A DNA stretch of 64,000 bases from Punica granatum (taxonomy: Eukaryota; Streptophyta; Magnoliopsida; Myrtales; Lythraceae), in the NCBI RefSeq assembly GCF_007655135.1, contig NC_045130.1:17737363-17801362 (forward strand). Direction: 5' to 3'. The notes beneath the pieces were generated by a model, which had not been told where the DNA came from, searched no databases, and saw nothing but the letters and a program-made list of their open reading frames with translations. Positions 35,705-48,942 of this stretch are shown here, piece after piece. The translations under genes were made by a program, and so were the position numbers. Every line of letters begins with the position of its first letter. Position 1 is the first letter of the stretch.

Positions 35705-37682
35705 CCCTTTTAGAATTGGCAATATATGTGAAATGCGTTTCTCCGCAACCGCTTGAGTTGTTATCAGGTGCGCATTCTAGACAATCTCTGAATTTACATG
35801 CCTTAGATTTAATTCAAGTCGCCAAGCCTCTGTACTTCAATCCGAATGCGATGTCATCGATCACTTCTAAAACGAAAATCGTCAAATTTGGAGAGTAATT
35901 GGTTATGCATATACATTCTGCTAATTTGAGCACCATTTTCATCTTATTCATTAAATTCATATGATAACGTGTAAATTGAAATTTATGACTTTAATTATCA
36001 TATAATGAGCGGGGCTTTTGACATGAAAAAAAGAGGTCAAGAGATTGACGCCACATGAGTAAGCAAGCATGTATATAGTAAAAATTACAAAAGATGTACA
36101 TATAATTGATTTGTCATTTTTTTTTCTTCACCTGAATATAACAATTTATCAACTGAATCATTATTCATTAATGTGATTCATTGATAAAGTAAGTGAAACC
36201 CTAAAAATGATATTGATATATGAAAAATAGGTTATTCTGCTTAGGCCAGCTCTTTTAAATTTTTGCTCTCTTACAGCTGTAAAGCTGAGAGTGGCAACAA
36301 AAGAAGAAAGGACTATGAAGGCTTCGGGACCCACTTTTCAAAAATTCTTTTCTTAACAAAATCACAATTCATGGCAACGCTGTGGGATGTTTTGTTTTAT
36401 TTGTGGAAATTGGAAATAAACATGTCACTCAATTAAGGATTGACTCATTGTTTTCTTCTTTTTGCTTAATTCTTCCACTAGGGATCGAGAAAAAACATTA
36501 CGTAACTGACTTTTATATTAGTAGTCGATTGGGAAATGCACACACACACACATATATATATATGATTTATTTCGATACTTGACACCGATATGATCAGAAC
36601 ATGCAGGTCAGATAAAACCCATTTAGTTCAAAGTAAAATTTATGACAGTCTATGTTGAGAGTATTAATCCCAATGAAAAAAATGTACGAATATATATGGG
36701 TTTCTATGAAACTTTGATACCACCATATTGAATTTTCATTATGCTTATAAGGACTTGAGCCTATTTTCACTTAAAAATTGGACACTCGCTCTCACGTGCA
36801 GCGTGTGGTCTATTTTTGTGTATGCGTTGTCATATACCTTTAAATACCCGCACTCAACAACTGATCTTAAGCCGTGCTCATCTTCTGTGCTCGGGGCGAG
36901 GGGGGACTTACACGAGGCACACTCTTGACTGCACATGTATATATACTAGGCTTGGCGTGGTATGGGTCCACATACGCACATTTGGCGTAATACGCGTAAC
37001 CTGAATTCTGATACTATATTAATTTTGCTTTGATACTATATTGAATTTCCATTAGATTTATACTGGATTGGGCTCATATCCACTTAAAAGCTCAAGATGT
37101 TAAGTGATGATACTCAAGTTTCATGTGAATCCATAAATATTCTTGCATTTTTTTCATGTGAAATTAGTACTCTGAACAGTCTATAGCACTTAAATTTTTG
37201 CTAGCACCTAAAAATAGGGTTTGAATAAATCATAGTATATATTATTGTTGCCTACATGAGCTATGTTTCTCAAAATGTGATTGTATGCTATTTATTTAAG
37301 GGAGAGTTGTATTTTGTAACCGTTCTCATGAAAATACACAAAATAAATATTATAAAATTACTTAATTACTCATTTAAAAAAGTAGCCACATAATTAGAAA
37401 TAAACTGATTTTGGATATATTAGTCATTGCACAAATATTTTCTCTTATTTTGTTTTTACAATTTCCCACTTCCCACAATTCTCTCATTCCATATTTCTTT
37501 CACATCTCCTATATATTACTTTTTGATGAGATCACAATAAATTTTTATCTTATTGATTAAGACTAATCATTCATTTTTAAATATCGACATTTCTTGTTTA
37601 TAGTTAATTTTACCCCTATTCTACTGATAAATTTCATCCACAGAAAGATCCGTTAGTCTATGGTTTGATTTTATTATTATTA
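35705..37682. other. AT-rich spacer
   Basis: Nothing gene-like. A CA/TA microsatellite lies at about 36540-36562. Confidence 0.45.
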
Positions 37683-39012
37683 TATATAGAAAAAAATTGC
37701 ACATTTAGTTCCGTAGGTTTGATAGACTTCTTCTCTATTTTAGTCATTTTTTTATTTTGTTAATCATTTATATCATACACCAGTGAATACTTTTATATTT
37801 TAGTCCTTTTTCTTTTTTTCTTGATCTGTTTGCCTCCAATAGCTTTTATCAAATATTTATTAGAAAAAAATTAATTTTGATCATCAGCCTTTGCTGATCC
37901 TTCTTTCGTCCTAGTTCTTGTTTTTTTTTGGGTTCAATTTTGCCTCGATGTCGAACGTCTTATTCTTCATGGGTCGCGCTCAAATTTCGTAAATTAAAGA
38001 ATACTAGTGACGTATCTTGAAGTAAAAATTAAAAGAATAAATTAATAACGTGAAATTTGTATACCTACTCGAAAATCGAGACATAGGTGACCTCAACTTA
38101 GGTGATACTAATTGTTAATTAACGCTCAAATCTGACATGAACTATTTTATTGGTTGAATCCAGTTCACCGTTTAAATTCATTAAATAAATTAAATTTGTT
38201 CCTGAAATTTACATCCTTACATGCATGCAATTTACTTTGGCAGAGAATACGGGCACATTATCTGCTGCATTTTAGAGAAGGAAAAAAGCTGGTCGCCTGC
38301 TTAATCCTTGTTCTTTTTCATAGTTTTCTGGGTTGATTTTACAAATATTCTTGTGGTTGAAGTGAAAACTATAATAATTCTTTTTTTTTTTACGAGGATC
38401 TGAATTAATCAATCATGACGAGAAAAAAAAGGTAGAGGAATATTTATAATTGATGATGCCGTGAACCTGGATCATAGTTTAGTTTCTCAATTGACAATCT
38501 ACTTTCAGTGGGCTTAGGATCTTCTCATTTTGAGCTCGTCTTGAGTTCTTCCCGACTCTCGCGTGTAGCTTTTATTCACTACATGTTACTTGTGTTGTGA
38601 TGTTTACTTTCTTCCTTTTTGTTTCTAGATATTTCCATCTTCTGGACTCTGAATCCGAGTGTTGGGACTCCCAATGCAGACCGCCATTGCCCTGTCAAAA
38701 TTGTCTATACTATAAAATTAAGTTAATTAAAATTTAATTTTGTTATCAAATATACAAGTAATGTTAAGAAATATTAAACTAAAAAAAAGAATTAGGATGA
38801 ATAAATAGCAATAAAAGTTTGATGATCAAAATTAAAATTTTTCTAATAGAAATTTTGATAAAAAGAATGAAACATAAAAGTAATTAAAAGTATCGCTGGA
38901 TAAGAACCGAAACAAAAAAAAATTTCAAATTATAGGACGTAATTGATAAAAGAAATTTTAAAAATGACAAAAATATAAAACTAACGTAACCTACACTACA
39001 AAATATATAGTT
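37683..39012. repeat. fold-back element E (about 1.3 kb, long spacer)
   Basis: The left arm block CTTTTATCAAATATTTATT and AATTTTGATCATCAGCCTTT pair with the reverse complement of 38750-38880 (CTTTTTATCAAAATTTCTAT, AATTTTGATCATCAAACTTT). Weaker pairing extends outward to TGTAGGTT-like ends. The arms are about 250-300 bp. The middle (about 37960-38700) is unrelated AT-rich sequence without a gene. Confidence 0.65.
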
Positions 39013-41010
39013 TTCCCTTTTCATCATCTTGACTCGTATTAGTTTTAGATCTTTTGCATTAGGAGTTCTGTTGGCATGTGCGTGAGTGTGTACAAAATTA
39101 CATAAAAAGTTTTTGCAGCTTTTTTTACATATTGCAGCTTCTTCACTCTCCCTATTATAAGAATCGTGAGAATATCCGTGTATTTTAATTGGTTTTTATT
39201 TATGAGAATAAAAAAAAATTGAAAGCAAAAGAATAATAATCCACCGAAAATAAAAAAGGATAAAAACAAAAACAAAAGCAAAAGCTCGATGAAGGGGAAG
39301 GCAAGGGAATTGGACAATATTGTATATATTCTTGTTACCTTTTCACGGCTAGGCTGCTGCCTGCCTGCCCATCCGTCTATCTGCAATTTTGCAGTTCATT
39401 TGACTCGTGCGAATGCGATAGCAAAAAAAAAAAAAAAAAAAAAAAAAAGAGATTACGTTGAAACAATAATGATATGTACCACTTTTGCACTTTGCCCCTT
39501 CAAATTTGTGGATCGTCATTTTTTGCACCCGGGAGCTAGCCTCGTATTTGCTCTATTTGACGTCGGCAATTGAGCTCCAGATCGATGTTGCTGATTCATA
39601 GGTTTGCCTTCCTAGAATGCGTAACCTTGGATTAAGGTAAAAGGCGTCGTCGTGGACCAGTCGACTAATTAAGTGCATGGCCTTACCACATCTCGCAATT
39701 AGTTGTTGCTCCCTAATAATAGTATGTAGCTAGTTCATTTCAGACGAGAATTAGCTCGAGCATTCTACATTCTGAAATAGAAGTATATATAACTTCTCCC
39801 CCATGACCAATTGTTGTTGCTAACAGTTATCGTGTCTCAATTGGAATGACTTTGAGACACTGTACCAAGATTACTTAGCTCGGGTTAAAACACGGGTGGA
39901 TTTTATTTCTTACCATGGAATTTTAAACCCTTTGCAATAAGACTTTTTCCTTTTTTCTGACATGTCCATATAGACAAGCCAAAAAGAGCAGAAGGGGGAT
40001 GGGCCCTTAACCTTGAGAGATCACAGCTCAGAGAGGGATATAGGACCCCAATTCTGTCTGGTCTGTGCAACGCCTCTGCCACATATATATATGTGTGTGT
40101 GGGTGTGTGTGGCATACACATCCAATGCGTGACTCGAATTATTTCTCCTTCTCCTTCTTTCTTCTTCTTATGAGACACGTTTATTTATTGTGCAGATTTC
40201 ATTTTTGTTCTGTTAGAAGAAGTTAATGTATACACACATACACACACACACATCGGCATCCAATGTCCCCTTGCTGATTCCCATTCGTAATTGGTCGGAC
40301 GTCACCATCTTCCCATTTCGCTACATGCCCTCTCTCTCTCTCCCCCCGTCACTCTTCCTTGGATCTTGAACATTCTAACCATAATTACACCATTTAGTAT
40401 ATAAGAAACAAGAATGAATATATGACAAGAAGAACAAATAGTAAAACAGCAGCTGGAACCACAAGAACATATCTGTGACCATGTCGACAATGGTTCTTGT
40501 TAATTTCTCCCATGGATTAGTTGCGGTGCATTGCGTTGGATTTAACCAGTAATTCAAGTGGAGCATGCACCGCGCCAGTGGGTCGTTCTCTTTGAGAGCA
40601 CCGAGACGACAATTATATATATACTTTTAATCACATGAGCCGAGAATGACGATGGATGGAGTAAATATGCAATATGTGCATATATATCATCAGCCAGTCG
40701 ACTAGCTTGCATATCTATGTCATTACATGGGCATCTAAAATTGAAAGTGTTGGTCCCACCCGACTTCCGAGAATTATCTATTTGAGGAGCGTCTCTTATA
40801 GATGAACACATTGAAAACTCTGAAATAAGTGAGATATTGGGAACTTATTAATGACCAATAAAAGCAGAGGGCTGAACAAATCACCACATGGACCTTTTAC
40901 ACAGTAGTCTATATGGAACTTTGCTCAAAGTTGGTAACAGTAGGGGAATTATCACTTCGCATATGCAGTAATCTTCCCTAGAGGATATTAATTATTTTAT
41001 AAGCACAAAT

Positions 41011-41044
<34 letters not shown>

Positions 41045-42446
41045 GTATATTCTAGTATGGGGTCCTTATTGAATAAAAACCCATGTAATCTCTTCAATAT
41101 ATACATATGCTATACATAGAGTTCCTCCTTTATCATATTTAGAAAGGACAATGTTAGAGGAAGATATAAGACATACTGCATTGAATTGGAGAATTTAAGG
41201 AAAGACTAGTGAAACGAGATGGGCAGTGGTGGTCCTATGGAGGTTTTATAATTGGGACAGGGTAGTAGATGAGGTCTCCCTCTTCCTCTCTTAAATTTTG
41301 GTGGCAGAATCATCGAGCGAAAGCGACCGAGATAATTTTCTACAAGGATTAGACCGTGCATACATACACATTAAAGGTGGTGTATCAGCTGATATATATT
41401 GCTAGCTACAGCAACAGATCAATGAATTCACGCTTACCTAAGAACGATGATGACATACTGCATCTCCAAACGTAAGCTGAAATAAATAGTCCAGTCAAGT
41501 TGATGTCAGAAATCTGCCAGACAGAATGAGACATATATATAATAACCTAAAGTCAGACTAAACTGACATACGTACAAATCATCAAATTAGTACCCCCACG
41601 GGAAAACGAATTATGACCGACTAACCAAGATTTAGCTCCAGGTCAATCTTCATCCATTGCTTAAGTCTTGTGAGGAGGGTAGATGAGGTTGCTTATTACT
41701 GCAGTCTTGATATGGTCCGAGGTAAGAAAAAGGAAAAGAACTTAATGTGGTCCAAGCAGAGGACAGTAGAAGAGGGAAGATATGCAAAATTTGAAAGGGC
41801 TGTGTCTTAAAAATGTGGGGGAAAGCTAATGAAATTATCCTGAAGGCTGAAAGGAAAGGATGTCTGCCTCTCAGACACAGATTCGGGGGTATCTTTTGTT
41901 GGCAGGCAATTATCAATTGGGGTGACCCCAACCCCTGCCGGTCCTACCCAACCCTTATAATTAAATTGCGACGCACAGCAGTATTTTGGGGTCTTATCGT
42001 GCCCAACATATATGTAATATATACATATATATCTTGCCCAACGTATATCTATATACATATATATGAATTTCACTACAAATTATTCTTATCAAGATAAGCA
42101 TATGTTGGTTTATATATAGATTAATATTATTAATATATATTATTCTTAATTTAGCTACATTGACTGTATTATATTAAAAAATTTCAGAAGTATTATATAA
42201 CTAATCTTATTAAATCTTAATTAAGTAAATTTTCCATCAAAGTGATGGGATCATTACATCTAAAATTATTCATCAAACTTATTTTATGTAGTGTTAGAAG
42301 AATTAAGTAAAAGCAAATACTAAAATTATATAATTATCATTCTTTCATCAAATAAAAACCAAAGTTTTTGAATTTTAAAGAATTTAAAATTATTTTCATA
42401 GATATAAAGTTGATAATTGAAATGATGTCTATGAATTTACTAGATA
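39013..42446. other. spacer with poly-A and CA/TA microsatellites
   Basis: Poly-A run at about 39423-39448; CA/TA runs at about 40081-40110 and 41010-41044. No gene recognised on either strand. Confidence 0.45.
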
Positions 42447-43085
42447 ACTAGGTTTTTTGGCCAATGCTTCACATGGGACTTTTACTATAAATATAATTGA
42501 ATTTATCTAATACAAACTTTATTATTCTTAGCTAAATTTTCAAATTTTCTTAAACAATATTTTTTATTAGTATATAATATCTAATAGTTATATGCAAGTA
42601 TCTTAAAGAATTATGATTAATTCATATATTACTACTATATTAATTGAAGAAGGAAAGTAGTAGGGTAATTTTTTTAAAATTATCATTTTTCTAATTTGGT
42701 CCAAATTAGTAAACATAAGCTTTTATGATGATCTTGTAATTATAATATTTTTGCTGAGTATATATAAAAGTTAATATATTTCACGTCCAAATATATTTAT
42801 GCATATAAAAGTTAAAATATTTATTTTAATTTATATGCATTTACTAATTTAATCCCATTTAACCCAAATTGTATATATATTTACAATTATGCCACTATTT
42901 ATTACATTTTATTCAAGTTTATATGTTATATAGATTTCTTTATTTATGAATTGAACAAAAAAAAATTAACATTTTGCATATCAATATAAACTATAAATTC
43001 ATATTAGTTATTGTTTTCATATTTAACTTCTTGTTATAAAATTTTCTTCACAAAAGCCGTGCAATGCACAAGTTCGATAACCTTT
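42447..43085. repeat. possible AT-rich DNA element with inverted ends
   Basis: The left end GGCCAATGCTTCACATGGGA resembles the reverse complement of the right end, AACTTGTGCATTGCACGGCT. Similarity is limited to about 35 bp and is imperfect. The interior is extremely AT-rich and non-coding. A TA microsatellite abuts it at 43086-43108. Confidence 0.35.
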
Positions 43086-43569
43086 TATATATATATATAT
43101 ATATATATGCATGTATGTATATATGCGTATTAAATTTCTTCATTTGAGTTTTATCCATTCAATTCATTAATTTTTGTGTTATCTTGATGCATAGTTCCAA
43201 GGCTGAGTGGGAAATGATCAACAAAAAAAAGTTTGTCTATGACAAAGAAACATGAACTTCTACTTGATTCGAAACACAAAATTTCCAGATAAATATTTAC
43301 TCTTGGAAAACTATTTTCCGATTTCATTCGGCAGATACAATTATATTTATTTTTTCAAAAGGGGCTTGGAGATCACCGTTTTCAAGTCATTCCTGGAAGA
43401 CGGGCGCCACATTTCTAATGGATTCTTTCTTAATTTTGAGCCCAGAGATCCTCGATCTGTCATAGGTTCTACGAGATCAGCATTGGGCCTAAGGACTTAA
43501 CACTCACACAAAAAGGGGACCAAAGACTTCAAGAAAATATACTTCTTCATTGACAATAAATTTGTGTAT

Positions 43570-43692
43570 TTCTTTGTGCAGATACCCGGAATCGAACTCG
43601 CAGTGCGGACCCCGGTGTTTAATGCTTGATTGACCTTAGTAGCACAATCACCCCGGTGCTTAATGTTCGATTGCCTTTAGTAGCACAATGGA
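43570..43692 (-). repeat. tRNA-like (SINE-like) fragment with a 41-bp tandem duplication
   Basis: A 41-bp unit occurs twice back to back (43610-43650 and 43651-43691), starting CCCCGGTGTTTAATGCTTGA and CCCCGGTGCTTAATGTTCGA. Next to it, on the minus strand, lies GAGTTCGATTCCGGG, a good box B. No A-tail is seen, so identity as a SINE is tentative. Confidence 0.45.
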
Positions 43693-44293
43693 CTGCTTCA
43701 CATATTACTTGACGCGATGTGATACTTTATGCAGGCATGACCTCAAGAGCCTAGGGAATACAAGACTTTTCCGAGGCCGTTTCCCACGATATGACCATGT
43801 GTCATACTCGATGTATGTATAGATGGCCTCGACATTTCAAATGAACAAACAATAGCTTGTACACAGCAGGGGCTGGTAGTAGGCAATAATCATGTCATTA
43901 GAGTGGGCATGTCCACTGTGCCATGGGATATTTGATATCGAATTCTAGGGTTATCCCTCTTTCTTTTTTCTTTTTTTTGATACGAGGATTATCTCTGATG
44001 AACATCAAAACTTATCTATGTATCTATGTGAAATGTCAAATATATAGCACGCATAGCAAAAGGTACATTGAGAGGAAGAACATACTTTGTTAATTAACTT
44101 ACCGAAAAGAAACATCCACAATTTCTCCTCAACGAACTCCCAAACATCGAGGAGACAGCATCAGTGTTCCCTGAGTAGATGGCAATTGTCATAGGTACGA
44201 CATATAAACAAGTCCTTAGAGCAATCAAGGACGTAATTGTCAGTTCAGTTAGATTCAATCACAATAATCATCATCGAAAGCACAGAGACGTTA
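43693..44293. other. spacer and NRPB3 3' flank
   Basis: No gene; includes the presumed 3' untranslated region of NRPB3 (minus strand). Confidence 0.45.
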
Positions 44294-46124
44294 TCAGCCT
44301 CCACGCATGTGAGCGCCGAGCTCCCCAAACTGATCATCAGCCTCCACAGTATCCTCTGACAACCGGACAGCATCGAGCTTCTGCTTCAAAATCTCAATGG
44401 CATTCAGGACCAGCTGAGAGGCCTTGATCACACCTGTCGATTCAACGGTAAAGATGAAGCTATCCTCCTTTGGGTATATCTCTACAAGCCCAGGTTTCCC
44501 CATGGCTTCTGCCTTCTTCAGTACCTCGTCGTCGTATGTATAGGCCTCGGGATCAACCACTACAACCTATACAGCAGAGAAAGACTCGGACCAATAATGT
44601 ACATACTGAAACAATTACTTGATTCCACAATCCTACTAAAGCACACGAGAATGACTGCACTAGAAATTTACCAAACAGATGTCACAGACTGGACATCAAG
44701 TTAACCATCCAATAAACTAACATCCACCTGATATATTTTGAGCTTAATGTCGATCCATTTGACCCTCACAAGTTTTGAGGGGCATGTGATCAATCGCTGA
44801 AATAAATTTATGTCAAAGCCAGCTTTTCTTCACCTATTTCTCTCCCTCCTTCGAGCTAATCGTGTCATGAGCATTTTAGATTATAAAGCGAATACCTTTT
44901 ATCATCATTTATAACAGGCAAACAGAAGATGGCGAGGATTGAAAAGACTCGCTAATGCAAAATGTGAAGGCAGGACATGGCATGTGCAACCGACCTGATG
45001 GGTATTTGGATCGATGTCAAACACTTTCGTCGGGCTACTGTCCACCCAACTTCTCTTCTCGTCAAGGGTAAGGCTTTCCATCAAATCTTCATTAATATGA
45101 ATCTCGGGTTCGTACATGAAGGTAACAGTGGCTGCAGGGGACCACTTCGCATGATCTTTGCCAATTCCTTTCCTTGCAATAGCTCTCAGCCTCAGCTCTT
45201 GACCGCGGCGCAACTTTACGATAATAATTCCCCTGCATTGCAGAAACATCCCGTTACATCTCATTAAGCAAGACGAATAAGAATTACTTTCTCGTCACTG
45301 TTAACAAAAGAGAAGAACAGAGGAACAAATCCCATTTTACAAGCTCTTATTTTGCTTATCAAGGAGCTGGACTGTCATATCTAAATTCCGGTCATTTATC
45401 TATGGGAAACCCCGAAGAAGGTCCAATAATGCATTGAATTTCTGCAGATTTCAAACAGATGCACCTAACTCCTTCACGCAATTGGGACAACATCCAGCTC
45501 TTGAAAGCTCAGACATGAAAAGCACAAGCACCAAAAGGACCCGCTGATTCTTCAATACAACGCTCGAAATATCTTTGTCAAAGCAATGGAATGGAAAGCT
45601 CAAGAGGAACGCAAAGCCATCAAAATGCGGCCCCATCAGCGTAGATGCAGCTCAATCAGCAGATGTAAGAACAAGTACCTCTGCTCAGATGAGTCGAAAC
45701 CGGCAGAATCGGAGAAATCGACGGGAACAACAGTGTGGTCGGAGCTGATCAGGTCCTTGCTGGTGACGTCTAAAGTTTGGTCCCCCATGCACTTAGCCCT
45801 AAGGTGGAACTCCACGGAGCAGAACTCGCACTGCCCGTCGCCGTCGCAGGCGTCGCAGTCCCTGGAGAAGCGCATCCCCATAGCGCGCTCGCTGGTGAGG
45901 GGGATGAGGCCGAGCCGGTGGGCGATAAACTCGTCGTTGAGGACGGACGAGTTTACCTCGATCTCGACGAGGTCAATGGCGATGGTCGGGACCTCGACGA
46001 GCATCACGCGCCGCAGGGCGTTGGCCATGCTGGCGTCCGTGTCGCGGAGCTCGAACTTGACGTAGTCGTCCTTCATCTCCCTTATCTTCATCTTCGGAAA
46101 CCGCTGGTATGAGACGCCGTCCAT
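44294..46124 (-). CDS. NRPB3: RNA polymerase II subunit 3 (RPB3), three exons
   Basis: On the minus strand, exons 46124-45679, 45232-44995 and 44566-44294 join in frame across GT-AG introns of about 446 and 428 bp to 318 residues, about the length of plant NRPB3. The N-terminus [17 protein letters not shown] leads into the alpha-subunit-like dimerisation fold ([20 protein letters not shown]). A zinc site is formed by Cys90, Cys93, Cys99 and Cys102 ([13 protein letters not shown]). The insert domain follows, then the second dimerisation half with [20 protein letters not shown] near the C-terminus. RPB3 pairs with RPB11 to seed Pol II assembly in the nucleus; in plants the same protein also serves Pol IV and V. 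A MULE lies only 129 bp upstream of the ATG, so the promoter is partly transposon-derived or displaced. Confidence 0.95.
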
Positions 46125-46162
46125 TTCCGACCGCCGGGACTGTTCCGCGTGCTTCCGCGGGG

Positions 46163-46171
46163 TTAGGGTTT
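46163..46171 (-). promoter_or_regulatory. telo-box in the NRPB3 leader
   Basis: The minus strand reads AAACCCTAA, a telo-box motif common in leaders of plant growth and translation genes, about 40 bp before the ATG. Its role here is inferred from position only. Confidence 0.55.
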
Positions 46172-46253
46172 CTCAGTTGGGAGTGAGGTTTTGGCTTGGG
46201 TGAGAATTTTGGGAAGACGAGACGACCAACCCCTACAATGTGGGTTTTGGCTT

Positions 46254-46360
46254 GAGTAAATTAGCACGTCCTGACTTTTAATGTCTACATCAATTTAGTC
46301 TCTCATATTTTAATTACATCAGTTTAATTCATGTTAAATCAACTTAGTCCCCCACTAGTA
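46254..46360 (+). repeat. MULE-2 terminal inverted repeat, NRPB3 side
   Basis: Inverse counterpart of 57150-57266. Repeated ACATCAATTTAGTC-like motifs continue inward to about 46620 as subterminal repeats. Confidence 0.75.
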
Positions 46361-47198
46361 CATAAACATCATGTAGTGGGACAGTTACATCAATTAGGTG
46401 GTTATGTGGTATAGGCACATCAATCATGTCTCAATGAACCATCAGTTTGGTCCCCTGTCACAATAAGATCTTTAGGCATCCTGCCGTTAAGTATGAATAT
46501 TGACGGTGCTGTAAATTGTTACATCAATTTGGTCATATTGCTACATCAATTTAGTCTATGCGCTGTTTTTTAACAAATTGAACTCTCGCGGTCCTCTTAC
46601 TACATCAATTTAGTCCATGCTCTATTTTTTAATAAATTGAACTGAACTCTTGCCTTCCTTCCTCATTCCCCCTACTGAACAAAGTCATACTAGGCTACTA
46701 GAGGATAAATCCATTGCATATGGATTGAAGTATGAAGTTAATTGAATGAAAATGTTTGCAAAAATAAAATGAAATTATCAAAATGACTATCCTAATATTA
46801 CGGACAAGTTTTTACAAGAGAGTGTACATGTTACTTTGCCAGAGTAGCTACACAAAGGGATAGACAGAGGTAATATCTTTGGCAATCTAACATGTATTCA
46901 ACATGCAGCGTTTCCTAAAAGGCATTAACTAATGATGTTGCCAAACTAATATCAACCAACCCAAAATGGTGCATGTCAGTATCATTGGAACAAACATAAC
47001 TTAACCAAGTTTTGTTCCCAATGATTGTTCCTAAAACGTGGTACATCAGCTTCTTCGATCTTCAGTTCACTTAAAAGGAGGTCCAATTAGGTGGAAATAT
47101 GCTGCAAACCTAGCAACAGTTCCAGAACTTGATGCTTCCATGGTGTGTGCTGTGATGGGAGTATAAGGGGACCTCACTAGATGAGGCCTCACTGGAAG
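46361..47198. other. MULE-2 internal non-coding region
   Basis: Subterminal repeats, then AT-rich sequence without a gene. It ends at the gypsy target duplication GGAAG (47194-47198). Confidence 0.5.
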
Positions 47199-47639
47199 TG
47201 ATGCGGCAAAAGACGTGGCAAATTGGTACCTCGAGAAAAAAAGGTTTTGACTACTCTATTTCGAGGGAAATGGCCTCAAGAGCACAACTCACGCCTTTGG
47301 CCGTGAAAAGACAAGATTTAAAGCGAATTCCATCGTTTAGGACCTCAAACGAACATTTTTTATGTTATTTGGGCGTTTTTGCAATTTTAAAAAAAGTTAT
47401 GTCTTTCGTGTAATTTAGGCGTTTTAATTCCTATTGAAGCTTTATAAAATCCTAGGGTTAAAAACAGTTGTTTGGATTATCAATAAAGTTTTGGAGCTAT
47501 TGTGCTCTCTCGCCCATTCTCGGATTTGATTCGAGTTTGATGCCTATTTCCTGATATTCGTAGAATCAACAGGTTATAGAATATTATTTTTTGGTATTTG
47601 TGCGCGAATCAATAGATTGTAATTAATTTCGCTGCGTCA
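47199..47639 (+). repeat. 5' LTR of gypsy element 2
   Basis: Starts TGATGCGGCAAAAGACGTGG and ends GCTGCGTCA. It matches 52842-53285 throughout with scattered substitutions. A poly-adenylation-like AATAAA lies at about 47481. Confidence 0.92.
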
Positions 47640-47653
47640 GTTGGTATCAAAGC
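47640..47653 (+). other. primer-binding site of gypsy element 2
   Basis: GTTGGTATCAAAGC directly after the LTR; TGGTATCAAAGC differs from the initiator Met-tRNA site TGGTATCAGAGC at one base. Confidence 0.8.
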
Positions 47654-47676
47654 CTACGGTTTGATCTTGAGCAACC

Positions 47677-48720
47677 ATGCCACCTAGGAGAATGGATTGT
47701 GTGGACGATGTTCTTGATCGTGACAACCCGCGACATCTGAAACAGAGGCTGGAGCAAATCGTGGATTAGAGGATGAATCGTATGATGGAGCAGCTAACAC
47801 ATAGGATGGCTATACTTACGGGAAACCAGAATCGAGAAATTCGAACCCTAACCCTAACCCCGATCAGGAGGAATCTAGCGAAGAGTCAGAAGGAGAGAAT
47901 TTTTTTGTTGATATCCCACGTAGGCAGCAAAGGGGTCCTATCGAGGATGATAGGAGCATCCTATCGAGGATGATAGGAAGCGTTGAGAGTCTAGGATGCG
48001 AACTAAAATTCCAAAATTTCATGGCAGCCTTAAACTTGAGAAGTTTCTTGATTGGCTGGCCACAGTCGAAAAGATCTTAGAATTTAAAGGAGTGCCCGAA
48101 GATAAACATGTACCTTTGGTGGCAATCAGATTGCGAGCCAGAGCCACGGCATGGTGGCAGCATGTCAAATTAACCAGAAGCAGATTAGGCAAGCCAAAAA
48201 TTGTGCCGTGGAAGAAGATGAAGAAACACTTGCGAGTCAATTTTTTGCCATACAATTTTTAGAGATTGATGTACCAGCGACTGCAAAACGTACGGCAAGG
48301 AACTCGAACTGTGTATGAGCACACCGCGGAGTTTTTCCAACTTATAGTCCGAAGTGAGGTACATGGACTGAAGACCAATTGGTGGCAAGGTATATTGGAG
48401 GGTTGCGGGTGCAGATTCAAGACACCGTTAATATGTTTGATCCACCCAGTGTCTCGGCAGCACATCAAATGGCTCTACAAGTTGAGAAGCAGTCCCGATG
48501 CAATAACAATTTCGAGAATTCCTCTAGTGTGGGGAGCAGTAGTGGTGCGAGTCGTTCTGGAAGTGGTGGTGATAGTAGCGAAGCGAACCGCTATAGAGGG
48601 GAGCTAATCGAAATACTACTAGCACAAGCCAGGCAAATAGACCAACAAGTAGTGGGATGAGATGCTTTAGATGTGGCGAGGTTGGTCACAGGTAGTCCGA
48701 GTACAGGAAAATCACTAGCA
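47677..48720 (+). pseudogene. gypsy element 2 gag
   Basis: ATG at 47677 (MPPRRMDCVDDVLDRD) reaches a TAG at 47767-47769. The gag core IPKFHGSLKLEKFLDWLATV is at about 48008 and ends in a TAG at 48260-48262. A further piece extends to 48660. A zinc knuckle begins CFRCGEVGHR at about 48664 but is cut by a TAG, and its last Cys reads Tyr. It cannot yield an intact product. Confidence 0.78.
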
Positions 48721-48942
48721 AAAAGACATTCTTCGTTGACACGGAGGAGGGCGAAGAAGAGGATGTGGAAGAATTCGAAGATCCTATATTTGATTGTGAA
48801 GAGATCGTTGACGAGGAAGTAGTGACTGGAGACACAAGAATGGCACCGATTGTTAGGCGTTCATGCTAAATGCCTAAGGTTGCTGACGACAATTGGCTGA
48901 GGCATAATATTTTTCAATCCACGTGCACTGTCCTCGGAAAAG

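Noticed and set aside
35716..35898. 60-codon frame just right of fold-back element D
   Set aside because: No homologous features, no splice context; length expected by chance.
45586..46112. Plus-strand frames of 111-159 codons opposite NRPB3
   Set aside because: Antisense shadows of the GC-rich first NRPB3 exon.
47845..47860. Telomere-like CCCTAACCCTAACCCC
   Set aside because: Only about two and a half units, within the degenerate gag of gypsy element 2 and not the plant CCCTAAA repeat; chance sequence.
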